NCBI GenBank assembly: GCA_023055505.1
Contig: JALIRH010000002.1
Coordinates: 2,155,001-2,219,000, forward strand
DNA: 64,000 bases
Source: Callipepla californica brunnescens
Lineage: Eukaryota; Chordata; Aves; Galliformes; Odontophoridae
Direction: 5' to 3'
The notes under the pieces are model-generated. The model was not told the origin of the DNA. It worked only from the letters and a program-made list of their open reading frames with translations, and ran no database searches. Shown piece after piece: positions 12,396-24,088 of the stretch. The position numbers and the translations under genes were made by a program. Every line of letters begins with the position of its first letter. Within the stretch, counting starts at the first letter, position 1.

Positions 12396-13535
12396 GGCCT
12401 TTCAACTCTTAATGAACTGTCAGCTCCACAAAGCCACCTCTAGCATGTTACACCAGGGCCCATGACAGATGTTTCTCTTTCAAGCTGTCTCTTCAGAGGT
12501 CTCTTCCTTAACTGTGATTTGAAGGCAATACAAAAGAAGTCTTTCAAATGCAAATATGAGGAGGGAAATGACATATGGCAGAAGGAGCTGGATGTGCCAG
12601 TGAAGGAATATATAGCTTTTCTTTTGCACAACGTTTCACGAACATGTCAAAAAGTGTGATATTCCGATGACATTATTAAGAGTAGCCCATGTAACTGAAT
12701 TTTTCAAAGGATAATTTGCTTCATCAACCTTTTTTGTTTCTCTTTCTTTTTCTTTTTATTTTTTAATATAAGAAAAGTTGTTTTATGTGATACGAAAATC
12801 ATTCCCTTTGGTTTAGAACCAGGATCTACAAAGAAAACAGTTCTTCTACTGTCAGCACATTTTAAGAAAGGGAGAAGCATCAGACAGAAGTATAGCATTA
12901 CTCATAATTTCTGTACTGACTGTGAAGTTGGAAAAGTGAGAAGCCAGTAGCTTACACAAACATTTTATGCATTCCCAGAGATGATTAACACATATCGGTG
13001 GTGAGTAAATGTCACCTACTTCTAAACAGAAATTATAAGAATTGTCAACCTTTTTGTTTCAATGCATAAAGGTTTCATTAGCATCAAGAAAGAATTTCTG
13101 CTGTCTTTATCTCAAATTTTGTTTCTCATCTCTTCAATTCTCTTCCTCAAGTATCTGCTTTAATGGGTATCAAAAATTAGACCATATTAAATATTTGTTT
13201 GCGTGTAGTCAGAATGGCTCACATTCTATGAATAGTGAATCTGAATTACTTGGGTTTCTAAAAGATCTAATCCAGTTTTATATGAGGGGTTATATTAGAG
13301 GTTTTATGTCACCATCTGGACTGAACCTTGGGGATCATGCTATATTTTCAATGCAGTCCTTATTTTTGGCATTACCATGTCCTTTTCTTCCACTGGTCTG
13401 AAGATGCCTTTAACCTGAAGTATGTGACTGTGTCACTAGGCTCTGTGGCTTATGGATTATAACATCCCCAGTAATCTCAACTTATTCCATGACACAAAAT
13501 TTTGCTTCAGCGGGATTTTTATAGCATATTATTAC

Positions 13536-13764
13536 ACTAGATGTTAGGAAGAAATTCTTTGAGCGTAGTGAGACACTGGAACAGTTTGTCCAATGAGGTT
13601 GTGAATACCCCCTCCCTAGAAGTATTTAAAGCCAAGCTAGATGGGGTTTTGAGCAACCTATTCTAGAGGGAGGTGTCCCTCCTTATAGCAGGGGCATTGG
13701 AACTAGATGACCTTAAAGGTCCCTTCCAACCCAAACCATGCTATGATTCTATTATTCTGTGATT
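13536..13764 (+). mobile_element. CR1 LINE copy, ~230 bp, ORF2 end and 3' UTR
   Basis: CACTAGATGTTAGGAAGAAA, TTCTTTGAGCGTAGTGAGAC, ACTGGAACAGTTTGTCCAAT and GATGACCTTAAAGGTCCCTT lead into CTATGATTCTATTATTCTGTGATT. This is CR1 in sense orientation, beginning in the codons for the 'LDVRKKFF' stretch near the ORF2 C-terminus and ending at the octamer tail. It is fairly well preserved and 5'-truncated. Confidence 0.93.
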
Positions 13765-14003
13765 ATCACCAGACTTAAATTTCATTACACTTGAAGGTGT
13801 CTTAGATGTTTATTGGGTTATTTTATTACTATTTTTTATTTGTTTTTGTCTATGTTAAAATGTTCATTTTCAGTGAGAAAACAGTGGGATGATCTCAGTG
13901 TATTTGTATTACTGGATTTCTGTCATGTTGCTCTCCAGTCTTATACTAGTATAGCACGTCTGCAAAAAACAGCTCTGAGAATACCTGTGATATCAGGGTA
14001 TTT

Positions 14004-14038
14004 GTTATAGTATATAGTATATCGTATAGTATAATATC
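14004..14038. repeat. Degenerate (TATAG)n / AT-rich tandem repeat
   Basis: GTATATAGTATATCGTATAG-like units, five to seven bp, repeated about five times with substitutions. Confidence 0.7.
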
Positions 14039-14520
14039 AATTTGACTCCAATCAATTTTAGAAGCAGAAAACCAAAAATTCCCATTGTAGTAAATAATAT
14101 CCTTAGATAAGCAGAAAAAGAGTGTTCGTCATAAATGACCGCATGGATTACAAGTTATTAAGGATATTACTACAGTTGGAGGTAAAGGAAATCTGTGTTT
14201 CTGTTTTCCCCAAGCATTTCTTGTATGCAAGGCCAAATATTTCTGTCAGTGTTTTGAAATGTGCACAATATAATATTTTATGTTATCATTGCTATCCTTA
14301 CTTGAATTTACTCACAAAATGAATGTAGAATTAGGCTCTTGAAAACCTTTGCCTTGGAGTAAACTGTTGTTTATTTGAAATATCTGAAAGATGTAGATTT
14401 AAAGCAAGTGCTGCATCAACATTTAAATTTAATTGGCCAAATTTATTGTAATTGTAATTCAGCCTGGGCTTAGATTCTATAATGAATACTTCTATGTATT
14501 TCACTTGCATTGATGTACAA

Positions 14521-14604
14521 GTGGGTGGGTGGGTTAGTGGGTGGATGGATGGATGGATGGATGGATGGATGGATGGATGGATGGATGGATGGATGGATGG
14601 ATGA
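14521..14604. repeat. (GTGG)n-(ATGG)n tetranucleotide microsatellite
   Basis: It begins with three GTGG units and an interruption, then about 17 perfect ATGG units up to 14604. The pure run makes it a likely length-variable marker. Confidence 0.97.
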
Positions 14605-14951
14605 GGCAGAGCACTTATCATTACTCTGTACTGGTTTTTAAACATTACTATAAATCAAGACAGGTAATTTCAAGCACAACAGAAAGCAAATATCAGAATC
14701 CCTAGGCCTGATACTCTTTATCTTTAATGCTATTTTACACTATCCTTGCAATGCATTGGTGCTGTAAACTGAGTTATGTTAAGCATAAAGTGTATCTATT
14801 GTGAGAATGGTACTTACAACAGTATTACAGTCAGCCACACAAAGATGGTACAATGAATAATACTCGCTTTCCTGTTTCCTTGAGAGGATTCATCGCAGCT
14901 ACTTAGTGAGAAAAGTACTTCTTTCTTCAGGATGTACAGCAAATAATGAGG

Positions 14952-14971
14952 AAAAAAAAAAAAAAAAAAAA
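14952..14971. repeat. Poly(A)20
   Basis: Uninterrupted run of 20 A after an AATAATGAGG sequence. There is no canonical poly(A) signal or parental gene. Confidence 0.94.
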
Positions 14972-15111
14972 GCACATGCATTTGTGAGATTAAAAAGCAA
15001 ATACATTGCTGGCACTAGCTCTGTCAGCCCCGTGCTAGACTTGGGGATATCCTACTCCTACATATTGTTGGTCCATGACAATATTTTCTTCACTAAAGCT
15101 ATTAAGAGGGA

Positions 15112-15468
15112 GGGTTGCAAAGATGGTGAAAGGTCTGGAGGGCAAGATGTATGAGGAGTGGCTGAGGTCCCTTGGTTTGTTCAGCCCAGAGCTGAGCAGC
15201 CTGAGGGGAGGCATCATGAGGGAGATGGCAACAGGGCTCAAAGGAACAGCATGGAGTTGTGTTAGGGGAGGGTTATGTTGGATGTCCTGAAAACTCCTCA
15301 CAAGAGGGTGGTGGGCATGGAACAGGCAGTGGGTATGTCCCTGAGCTTCCAGAGTTCAAGAAAAACACTCTGAGACACAGGGTTTGGATTTGGGGTGGCC
15401 CTGTGTGGAACCAGGAGTTGAACTTAATGATCTTTGTGGGTGTTTCCAACTCTGAGGTTCTATGATTG
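15112..15468 (+). mobile_element. CR1 LINE copy, ~355 bp
   Basis: TTGCAAAGATGGTGAAAGGT, CTGGAGGGCAAGATGTATGA, GGAGTGGCTGAGGTCCCTTG and TTTGTTCAGCCCAGAGCTGA match the CR1 ORF2 segment for 'KMVKGLE...YEE.LR.LGLFS'. A diverged 3' UTR follows, ending TCCAACTCTGAGGTTCTATG with only one octamer. Sense orientation. The reading frame is interrupted and the RT core is absent, so the copy is dead. Confidence 0.92.
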
Positions 15469-17352
15469 AATTACTGAGCGCAACCTAATCAAAACAAAAC
15501 TGATCTAAGAGGCCATTCGGGGACAAAGCTTTCTGCTGTTGCATTCCACATAGGTGCATGAAAATTAAATCCCATGTGTAGGATTGAAATAAGAGAATTT
15601 CTAAAATCATTGGGCAAATGCACAATGTAATAGCTGTCTTTATATCATTTAGAAAATTCTGAAAATAGTTAACAGCATATTGTATTTCAGTATTCTCTTG
15701 TAGCTGGAGATTGCAATGATTTTTCCCAGTTATTATCAAAATCTAATCCTAGTAAAGATAACTGAATATAAAACAAAGCTTTGCCTTTCTAAAGATGCTG
15801 ACCTGAGACCAGCTTCACCAGCAGAGATTCATGGGAATCTTGCTTTGTTTGTAGCAGAGGAGATGCTGAGATTTCTCTCACCTGATATCTCTCCTGACAA
15901 TTTGCCTAGATTCTCTCTATAACCACTGGAGGGAGACAGACACTTCAGGGTACTGTATTTCTCTTCCCAAAATAGGTCCCTGGAATGAGTCAGTTGAATC
16001 ATGCTCTGAAGTCATGCCTATTTCTCTCCTTTTACTACAAAGAGAGCTGAACCAGATCACCTGCTAGGACCAGGCTCGTAATACAGCTTGTTTCATTGAA
16101 GTCCATGGTGAGCTGAAGGAAGGCAGAACATTGTAGTCAGATGAGTTCTTTCAAATAAAGGGCACCCCTTTCAGAAAGTGATAATGCAAGGAAGTATGAA
16201 GGAAAGACACTGATATTGGAGAGGAAAGCATTAGATTAGTCACTGCAATATATAAATAAAACTAAAATAGTAAAACATTTTGAATAAAAGAACTGAAAGA
16301 AAGTTATATAGATAAAGTTTAATTTTAAATTTAAGAATTGAAGATGATCTAAGGATGTAATTCAGTAATGTGTCTAGTGTGACTTATAGGGCTCATTAAA
16401 AGATGTGCAAAGTGACCGTCATGAGAAATCCTAATTTGACCTGGTGGGCCTAGAAATCTGACCAACAGTTTGGGAAATAAAATGCAATGTTTAATATAGA
16501 CATATTAAAACATTTCCATTCATTATTTTCAGGAGTTGAAATTGAATAGGTATCAGAATTAAAATTATGCTTTGTTGGAAGCATCCAGCTTTGCCTTTTA
16601 AAACACTGAGCTACTGCAGAGAACAATAAATCATAATTTAAAAAATATATATCTCTGTTAATTATCATTTGCTTCATGAAGAATTCAGATGGAATACTAA
16701 AATAACAACATAGTTCCTTCATAAAGGAATTAATGCATTCATAAGTTCTTTTTTATGGTAAAAAATAAACATCATAGTTTAGAATGAATACTAAAAATTA
16801 CTCATTAGATAAATATTAAATACATCTTGTGGATTCCCAGATTTTGTAGGAAAAGACTATTTTATCATGAGCACATACAGCGTACCTTGCATACTGTGTA
16901 AGGCAGTACCACAGCAAGGATACATGAGCTTCAGTAGATAGGTAAGCATGGGTGATACACTCCAGAGGCAGTACAGTAATGTTTTCACTGCAAATTATCT
17001 GAAGTTCCATCTTGAATGGTGAAGACACACTGCTGATGATTCCAACTGTTCCTTGTTCATTGCATTCCCCTTGAAAATAGTCCCTTTCAATTCCCAAAGG
17101 ATAAAAGGTTACCAGCAGGTTGCCATGTATTTTTTTTTAGAGAAATCATACTTAGCATGGGAAATACATATGATGAAAGGAATGCTGTTTGTTAGAAGTA
17201 CAGTAACACTGGGATGGTAAGGAGTGACATGTATCATACACCATTTTGGCTCAAGCACCATGGATACCTTGCATCTCTGATATTCATTCCATTGAAGGAA
17301 ATGGCGGATACTGGAACAAAATTTGGAAACCGTTTCACTGTGTGTCATAAAG
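15469..17352. other. Unique non-coding stretch
   Basis: No repeats recognised in about 1.9 kb. Open frames (84 codons minus at 15485-15739; 90 codons minus at 16450-16722; 93 codons minus at 16816-17097) have no recognised similarity. Confidence 0.45.
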
Positions 17353-17798
17353 CCACAGAATCATATGGGTTGGAGATGACCTCTAAGATCATCTAGTCCA
17401 ACCATCAACTCATCACCATCATGCTTACTAAATCATGTCCCCCAGTGCCACATCTCCGTGTTTCTTGAATACCTCCAGGGGCAGTGACTTCACTGCCTCC
17501 CTGGGCAGTCTGTTCCAAAGCACTGGCAATCTTTCTGAGAAGAATTTTTTCCTAATATCCAACCTGAATCTCCCCAGCACAATTTAAGGCCATTACCTCT
17601 TGTCCCCGGAGAAGAGGCTGACCCCCTACTTGCCAAAACTTCCTCTCAGGTAGCTTTAGAAAGTGATAAGGTCTTCCCTGAGCCTCCTCTACTCCAGACT
17701 AAACAATCCCAGCTCCTTCAGCCACTCTTCATAAGACTTATGCTCCAGACCCTTCACCAGTTTCATTGCCCTTCTTTGGACACACTCCAGGATTATAG
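17353..17798 (-). mobile_element. CR1 LINE copy, ~445 bp, well preserved
   Basis: The plus strand reads ACAGAATCATATGGGTTGGA, GATCATCTAGTCCAACCATC, TGCCACATCTCCGTGTTTCT, GCCTCCCTGGGCAGTCTGTT, TTTTTTCCTAATATCCAACC and TTCATTGCCCTTCTTTGGAC. Translated on the minus strand it gives [37 protein letters not shown] and WNRLPREAV, the C-terminal region of CR1 ORF2, broken by several stop codons. The 3' end is complete except for a short octamer tail. It looks like the same subfamily as the copy at 1797-2260. Confidence 0.95.
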
Positions 17799-19057
17799 TG
17801 AGGGCTATCAACCATAATATAAATTGAACCATGTTGCCTTAAAGCTATATTCCTCATGGCTGCTAGTCTTATTTTGGGAATACAACATCTATTAAAAATG
17901 CATTCTTCCTATATCAAATCCTATCTGGATTATGGCTTATTTTGAAATAAACCTCTCTTTTCTGACTCCACATGGAATCAATATTTACCAGGTTTCCTCT
18001 GCAACATGCTTCAGCACTAATTTTCTCCTCTGAGGTCTCCTAACCACTTGTTGATACAGCCTTAAACTTGTTGAGTTTGAAATATGTACTATCAGCATGG
18101 CCCTGGAGGGGAAGGTGCAGCAGAAGAAGCACTTTCAAAACACTTCAAAAAATTTTATCCTACTTATAAATTCATGCAACTATTACTTAGGCCAGAACAT
18201 ACTGAAATCTGTAGTGGTATTTCTGCTGGAAGGCCCAATAAGGACAACCCCTCACATAACAACTCTCCTGTGAAAAGGTTTGTTGTCAGTCAGTCTGAGT
18301 CCAAGGGTCTGGGAAACAACAGAAATTCATTCTGGGGAAGAAACAAAACCTCCAGCTGTTCTGAGCAGGCAACTGAAGAGTTCAGTAGGAATTCATCCTT
18401 TGAACATTGTCTTTCTTTCTTGATTTTCTTTCCTTTTATTTCATTCTCACCCCCTTTCCCTGTTCCAGTATCTAGTATGTACCTACCTATGAAAAGTAAA
18501 GAGGGCTCCTTCTGCTGAAGTGCCATATGGCTGAGGTATTGCCTTAAGTGCTGAGCATCACGGGGCATCTCTGAGAAAACAGATTCCTGCATTTGAGGTT
18601 TAATTAAATAAGTGCTGTATAAGTGAAATCAGTTTCTTTTTAAATGCTGTTTTCTCAGTAAAAAGGAAGCTGGTCTAAAATACAGACTGGCTTGTATCAC
18701 TGAGTGTTCCCATCCTTCTCATAATGATTGACATCTCCTTCATCTTCACTGTTGGGATCAGCAGGGAAGGTAGTCTCCTGAGTTTTCACCATTCCTCCTT
18801 CCCCAGTCTGCCCAGCATTCCTCCTTCATTACTGCTGCTACAGACATGTCTGTAGTCTGGGTTACACAGCACCATCTGTTACAGAGGAGGAAAGAGTTGT
18901 TTATTTCAAGATGCAGCTGCAATATAACATCAGATGGGGAGGGGAAGATACAGAGGAGTTGTATTCTTTTAGATGTCACTTAAAATAACAGATTTGGGTG
19001 TCATACTGCAAAAATATACCTCCAAACAAGTAAGTATGCAGTATAGAAAAGGAAGAC

Positions 19058-19071
19058 AAAAAAAAAAAAAA
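19058..19071. repeat. Poly(A)14
   Basis: Uninterrupted run of 14 A in unique DNA. Confidence 0.92.
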
Positions 19072-19949
19072 GCAGAGCTTGTTGTTTCATTTGTCCATTT
19101 CATAGAGTAGCATGGTGCTGATAAAATAACTAACTGCATACACTTGATAATCAACTGAAATGAAAAATAAAATCTGTTCAGTTACGTCACTGATGAAGCT
19201 AAAAATTTAGTAACAATTTAAGCAATGACCAAGTTGCAAAATGCTCTAGCATCACTGCTGCTTATTAGCTTTCCCTTAATTAGTGTTCTGCTAGTCTAAG
19301 ATTTATGGTGAGTGAAGGGCTGTGTGTGCTGAAGGCTTTATTTTGCAGTGGATGAAGAGAACATGTGTTTCCATGGATTATACCCCCAAAACTTATGAAT
19401 CTTGAAAGTGAGGCTTAGCTTTATCTTGGGATGATAAATGGGAAAATGAAATAACACTGGGTGACTGTGACATATACGAACCCTGGAGAGATAACTGCAG
19501 TAAGCAGCCAGCCGTGGCACCAGTGACACTCGTGTATGACTGTCACACAGTCACAAGTCACCCAGGATGCATCAGTCTCAACCTTTGGCCACAAAAGACT
19601 CCTAAATAGAGACTTGGCAAAGTGTAATTTGAGATTATTCTGATGCTTCCAACTGCTGTCAACTGCGGGTCAAGAGCAGAGCAGAGAACTGACTATAAAT
19701 ATTACAGATTTGTTATTTCTGTACTTGTTTACTTGTTGCTGTTTTCTTTCAGTGCCATTCTAGTCATAAGGATGAATTTTGATGCCAGAGGAACTCCTCC
19801 TGCTTGGTGTGCATGAGAGTTTGTAGGCTCCTCCTGCTCAGTCACACTGAATATGCCAGTCAGTAACAAAGCAGAGGGCAGTGCCAGAATTCATTGCTAA
19901 TCATAGTTATCTAAGAAAATTTCAGTTGTATCATTTGGAAGAGGCTAAC

Positions 19950-20003
19950 ACAATTATTAACATTAACAATTAACAGTTATTAACAATTAACAATCATAAT
20001 TAT
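19950..20003. repeat. Degenerate TTAACA/ATTAAC tandem repeat
   Basis: ATTATTAACATTAACAATTA is followed by ACAGTTATTAACAATTAACA: six or so TTAAC cores at 6-8 bp spacing in about 54 bp. GTTAAC/TTAAC-type cores resemble half-sites for HNF1/homeodomain proteins, but this can equally be low-complexity drift. Confidence 0.75.
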
Positions 20004-20604
20004 TCTGCTTTTCAAGTAACTCTGAAAATGTAGATAAGAGCCTCTTTCCATTCCATGGATTCATAGTAATTCCCTACAGTTTAGTCTCTTGTGGTTCATC
20101 TGGACTATTTTTTCAATTCTATATTGAACATGTCAAAGACTTCTTCATTTGTGATATCCAGTGTATAAATGCATACTCCTTTTTTATTCTTCTACCTTTT
20201 ATTTATCAGACTTTTATCTGTAAAAAGACTTATTTCATTCCCATAATTTCTCTCTGTGTCTCCTGGAGCCCTTAAATAACCTCTTTTAATTCCTAGTACT
20301 AGATGCTGAAAAGTAAGTAAAATCTTAATCATTTCCATTCATATAAATAAAAACAGTTGTGCAGTACAGAACATGTAGTATGTAACCAACCCTTTGGTGA
20401 TTATTCATGATTACTTTTCCTCCCCAGCAAACTTCTGTTTCTTTTCTAAAGGAGAAGAACACGCTTCCAGAAGTTTACATGATCCCAGTAGTGATGTTGT
20501 GATAATAACAAGAGTCAAATAGTTGAAGCACCCTGATAAATCTGATGTAGCTGCTTTTGAGGATGTAAGGCCACGCAGTCATAGTGGTATAAAAGGGCTG
20601 TCTC

Positions 20605-20782
20605 ATCCAGTGAGGGACAGGTTGCCCAGAGAGGTGGTGAATTACCCATCTGTGGAGATATTCAAGGTCAGGCTGTACCAGGCTGTAGATATCCTGTTCA
20701 TTGCAGAGGGGTTTGACTAGACGACCTTTAAGGGTCCCTTCCAACTCAAACCATTCAATGGTTCTGTAATTCTGTCATTTTT
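20605..20782 (+). mobile_element. CR1 LINE fragment, ~175 bp 3' end
   Basis: GGACAGGTTGCCCAGAGAGG, TGGTGAATTACCCATCTGTG, GTAGATATCCTGTTCATTGC and GACGACCTTTAAGGGTCCCT precede CTGTAATTCTGTCATT. Sense-orientation CR1 from the 'RLPREVV' codons to the terminus. It shares a 'TGTAGATATCC(C)TGTTCATTGCAG' block with the copy at 39574-39663, so both probably belong to one subfamily. Confidence 0.92.
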
Positions 20783-20813
20783 TTTTTTTGTCCCAGCAGC
20801 AAAAAAAAAAAAA
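20778..20813. repeat. Poly(T)12 ... poly(A)13 inverted homopolymers
   Basis: T12 at 20778-20789 and A13 at 20801-20813 are separated by 11 nt (GTCCCAGCAGC), giving a perfect 12-bp stem with a short loop immediately after the CR1 3' end. Confidence 0.85.
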
Positions 20814-21029
20814 GACACCTAGCAAAGAGTAGTAATAGATGATGTATAAAGAATTTATTAAAAAAAAAATCTATATCAACCAATCTAAAACCCACAAAGC
20901 CAACATACAAAACAGAACTTGTTTCCAGGACACATTTTTATGAAGGTAGGTTTGCTTCCTTATACTAGTGGATGCAGCACTAGCATAACTGGTCACTAAT
21001 AAATTAAAGTCATGGTTTTATGATTTTTT

Positions 21030-21034
21030 GTTAT
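21030..21034. repeat. 5-bp target site duplication, left copy (GTTAT)
   Basis: GTTAT immediately before TGATATTCC. The identical GTTAT follows the CA end at 21553-21557. Confidence 0.7.
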
Positions 21035-21552
21035 TGATATTCCACATCCTAACACCAGGTTAAGCACTAGGAGTTAAAGAGTTAATGTTCCATTTCCGTG
21101 GCCTGCTGATTTTCTGGGTACCTGGTTCTCAGTAGAGAACTACATACCCCAGAGGACATTGTGTTCCCATTTTCTGTTCAGGGGAAAAGTCACAAGTCAT
21201 GAGATTGTTCTCTTTTCTGCTGCTTGTCAGCAGTGCCTTTTGTTTTGGATGCTCGTTTTATTTGATTTATTAACCTGAATTCCAATTTTATTGTATAATA
21301 TTGTGTTATCATGCATTCCGATACCATATTTAACTTTCCTCTTCCCATCTTCCTACCCTCCCTTTTTCCCTTTTCCCTCTTCCCTTTTGCCAAGTCATGG
21401 GTCCCCCTGCCCCATTAGTCACAGAACCAGGCTGAACAGGCCTGTAAACTGCTGACTCCCACCCCCATTTCCTCCCTTTTTTAGAAGGAAAACATGAAAC
21501 AATCAGAATTAAGATTAAATTCACTCAACTTTAGATAAGTAAATCTTAACCA
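21035..21552 (-). mobile_element. Probable solo LTR of an endogenous retrovirus, 518 bp
   Basis: The element starts TGATATTCC and ends CTTAACCA (TG...CA boundaries) and is flanked by exact GTTAT duplications, the hallmark of retroviral integration. The length suits an LTR. No primer-binding site, polypurine tract or gag-pol-env sequence lies next to it, so it is a solo LTR left by recombination. On the minus strand three AATAAA signals cluster (complements at 21257-21262, 21266-21271 and 21287-21292), roughly 220-260 nt before the end at 21035, as expected for U3-R-U5 read on minus; this sets the orientation. A purine-rich block on minus (about 21340-21400) would lie in U3. A 5-bp duplication is the usual size for ERVL-type elements; the family was not identified. 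Confidence 0.72.
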
Positions 21553-21557
21553 GTTAT
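21553..21557. repeat. 5-bp target site duplication, right copy (GTTAT)
   Basis: GTTAT directly after the CA terminus at 21551-21552; exact match to the left copy at 21030-21034. Confidence 0.7.
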
Positions 21558-23590
21558 CTCAGGCTCCCTTTCAGGCTGTTGTGTTTTGTTGAACAGGTCG
21601 AGTTAAAGGTGGGCTGGAGACAGAATGTTTCACCAGCATAGAGAGAACCATGGTCAGAGGGGTCAAAGTGAATATTATCTCAGTTTTTCTTGCTCTCATT
21701 CATGATTAGGCAACCAAATTCAGTCACAATGAGGAGACATCCAAAAGATACAGTAGGGTTATCTATAAGTATAAAAATGAACTCATTGACATATCTGTGT
21801 TTTCCTGCCATAAGCCTTTTCTCTGATTCAGGGACCAGTAGCTTTAGTAACCCTAGTGTCTCCTCAAACATCAGCTTTTATTTTTGGATTAATTTGGTAC
21901 TTTGTGCATAAGTGAAGCAACTATGTGATGTGGACTTCCATTTAATGCTTCAAGTCTGGCACCATGTATATGAGTAATGCCAACATGTGTGTGTAGAAAC
22001 GGCATCACCTGAGTTGGTAATAGCTAATGTTCAAATGGTTGCAAAATTGTATTATATTAACACCTATAGAGTTAATTAATTCTATTTTAAATTAGTCTTA
22101 TGTACAGCAATTTCTTTCCAGCACTGCTCTTAATGAAAGCATAAATCATAGCTCTAATTCCAGTACTAAGAATTTTGTCCATTCAGTCTCTGTCGTCTTT
22201 ACTAGAATCATTGTCAAACAGTCTCTTCTGTTGCTGTTGTTGTAGAAACATAAAAAAGAAAAGAAGCAAGTCCAAAGCAGGTATTTATTGCCCTGAAATA
22301 TCCATCAATGTATAAGGCAGCAATGCTGATACACAGTGTACATAGTCCTATTATGTTTTTTCTCACTGAGAGTTCAGCTTTTCATCTCTTATTTTTTTCT
22401 ATCTCTGCCAAAACCAAGTTATGCATCCAAAAATTCCATTTAAAAAAAAAAAAAAAAAAAACAGCACTCGGTGTACAGTTCCAGCTGCCTTAGCTGAAAT
22501 AGCTGGAGTTTAATACTAACCACACTGTGCATCTTCTGTGGGCTTTTTAAGGATTATCAGCTCTACCTCCTCTAACACATGAATGAGAAGTCAAGGGTTT
22601 CCATCACCTTTTACAGCTCTGATCTGCTTGTTTTATATTTAAAAACTGCTGCAAGGTTACAGTCTGGTATTTCCCTGTGGCTCTTGGCAGATTTTCAGGG
22701 ATAGTGAAATAATAATGATACGCTGAATAGGTACTGAGTGATTTGCACGCTAAGCAGTCTTGGCTACATACTCAAGTGTTTAAGCATCTATCTCCTTGAA
22801 ATTGTCTTTTCCCACAGCCAGACATATTTTAATCTGAGTCAGCATTTTTCATTCTGGTCGTTAATCCAAGCTGAAAGTCAAATGTCTGTAATTCTCTTCA
22901 TTCCCAGAGGAACATAAGGTTTGCCAATTGGTGCAAGCTCATCAGGTCTGCTGTGTAGTCTCTATTAGTCTCCAGCACATTACATCTTATCTGGCCGGTG
23001 TTTTATAACTCTCATTTCTGTGTTAACCCAAGTGCTTCCAAGAATAATGCAACTTATTCATGAAGTTCATTATCTCTTTCGTTCCTCTGCACTACAGGAG
23101 TTGCCAAATGTGTCTGGGAACTCTTTCCAGGGAAAGATTAGAAGTGACTGCACAGACTGAAAGTTATGTGGCTTGTTTCAAGGCAAGTGAGACTTTAGTC
23201 AGTTGTCACTGCAGTTTGGGGAAGGTAGGCGTGCATTATGTTAGCTCACATGTGAGGACAAAGGGGTTAAAGCATATTAAGCACCTCTACACCCAAGGCT
23301 GCCGAAGCTGCTAAGCAGACATAAATTGTCTTTCAAAACTAAAGAGGTAAATGAAAGAGAAGGGCTGTGTCTTGTAGTTCAGCATAGCTAACATAGCTTA
23401 AAGTGCAAAGGGAGATCATGAATGGAGAAAGACCTATGCTATTTTCATGGTCATTCAGTGCCATCTGTTTAATGTCACTTAGATTTAGATTATTCTTTCC
23501 TGACAACATCCTTGGCAACAAAATGAAGTGATAACCCTTCTGCCACTGATTATCTCGCTTTGAGCTTCACTACTCTGGATTTCTGTCTTA
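21558..23590. other. ~2 kb unique non-coding stretch
   Basis: Nothing recognised apart from the poly(A)20 run. Small open frames only (at most 84 codons, 23060-23314, plus). Confidence 0.45.
22442..22461. repeat. Poly(A)20
   Basis: 20 uninterrupted A. There is no upstream AATAAA within 30 nt and no duplicated flanks. Confidence 0.94.
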
Positions 23591-23758
23591 GATTCATAGA
23601 ATATCTGCAGTTCAAAGGGGGCCACAAGGATTACTGATTCCAATTCCTGAATTCTCACAGGACCATTGAAAACTCTAACCATATTTCCAAGAGCGTTGTC
23701 CAAACGCTTCCTGAACACCAATAGGCTTAGTGCTATGAGCATTGCCCTGCATGCAGAA
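23591..23758 (-). mobile_element. CR1 LINE fragment, distinct 3' subfamily
   Basis: ATTCATAGAATATCTGCAGT, TTCAAAGGGGGCCACAAGGA, TTCTCACAGGACCATTGAAA, GAGCGTTGTCCAAACGCTTC and CTGAACACCAATAGGCTTAG match an avian CR1 type with a different 3' UTR from most copies here ('...CACAGGACCATC..AAACTC...GAGCATTGTCCAAACGCTTCTTGA...'). Reverse orientation, truncated just before the 'cctgttcc' block. Confidence 0.8.
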
Positions 23759-24088
23759 GAGTATGGTTCCACATAAGCTTGATAAGCTTCTTATTGGACA
23801 GTCACAAAGGGCATCCAAAATGAGAAGTTTTCTTGAAGAAGTAGAATGAAAGTGATTCTACAAAAACAATAATATGGATTGAAAACATGCAAACATGTTT
23901 TGGAGGAAGGAAGCATCTTTGAGTTGTGACCTTGAGAAGAAGCATTTTCTTTTCTGACTTGCTTTAGATAGTCTTGAGGGAGTTCTTCCCTTAATATCAT
24001 CTTGACTGGAGAGAAGGATTGTTTGCTTAGTTTATTTCAGAATGTCAGCTTTATATACATCTTCTTATTTCATACTTTTTATCTATAA

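Larger units (their letters stand above)
7626..13535. other. ~5.9 kb unique stretch without recognised genes
   Basis: The longest segment in the first half of the window with no CR1. It contains only homopolymer runs (listed separately) and small open frames (all under 85 codons up to 13 kb; one of 119 codons at 13042-13401 on plus). That 119-codon frame has no recognisable motif. Overall strongly AT-rich. Confidence 0.5.
13765..15111. other. Unique stretch with simple repeats
   Basis: Apart from the TATAG-type, ATGG and poly(A) repeats listed separately, nothing was recognised. Open frames of 65, 66 and 104 codons occur; the 104-codon one (14331-14645, minus) is partly the translated ATGG repeat (Ile-His-Pro-Ser units). 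Confidence 0.5.
17799..20604. other. ~2.8 kb unique non-coding stretch
   Basis: No interspersed repeats recognised. A 144-codon plus frame (18084-18518) overlaps a 100-codon minus frame (18290-18592). Neither resembles a known family and both end in a low-complexity Phe/Ser/Pro stretch. A poly(A)14 run and a TTAACA-type repeat are listed separately. Confidence 0.45.

Noticed and set aside
18084..18518. 144-codon plus-strand frame
   Set aside because: No recognised family; a 100-codon minus frame overlaps it and its end is low complexity. Chance is the simpler reading.
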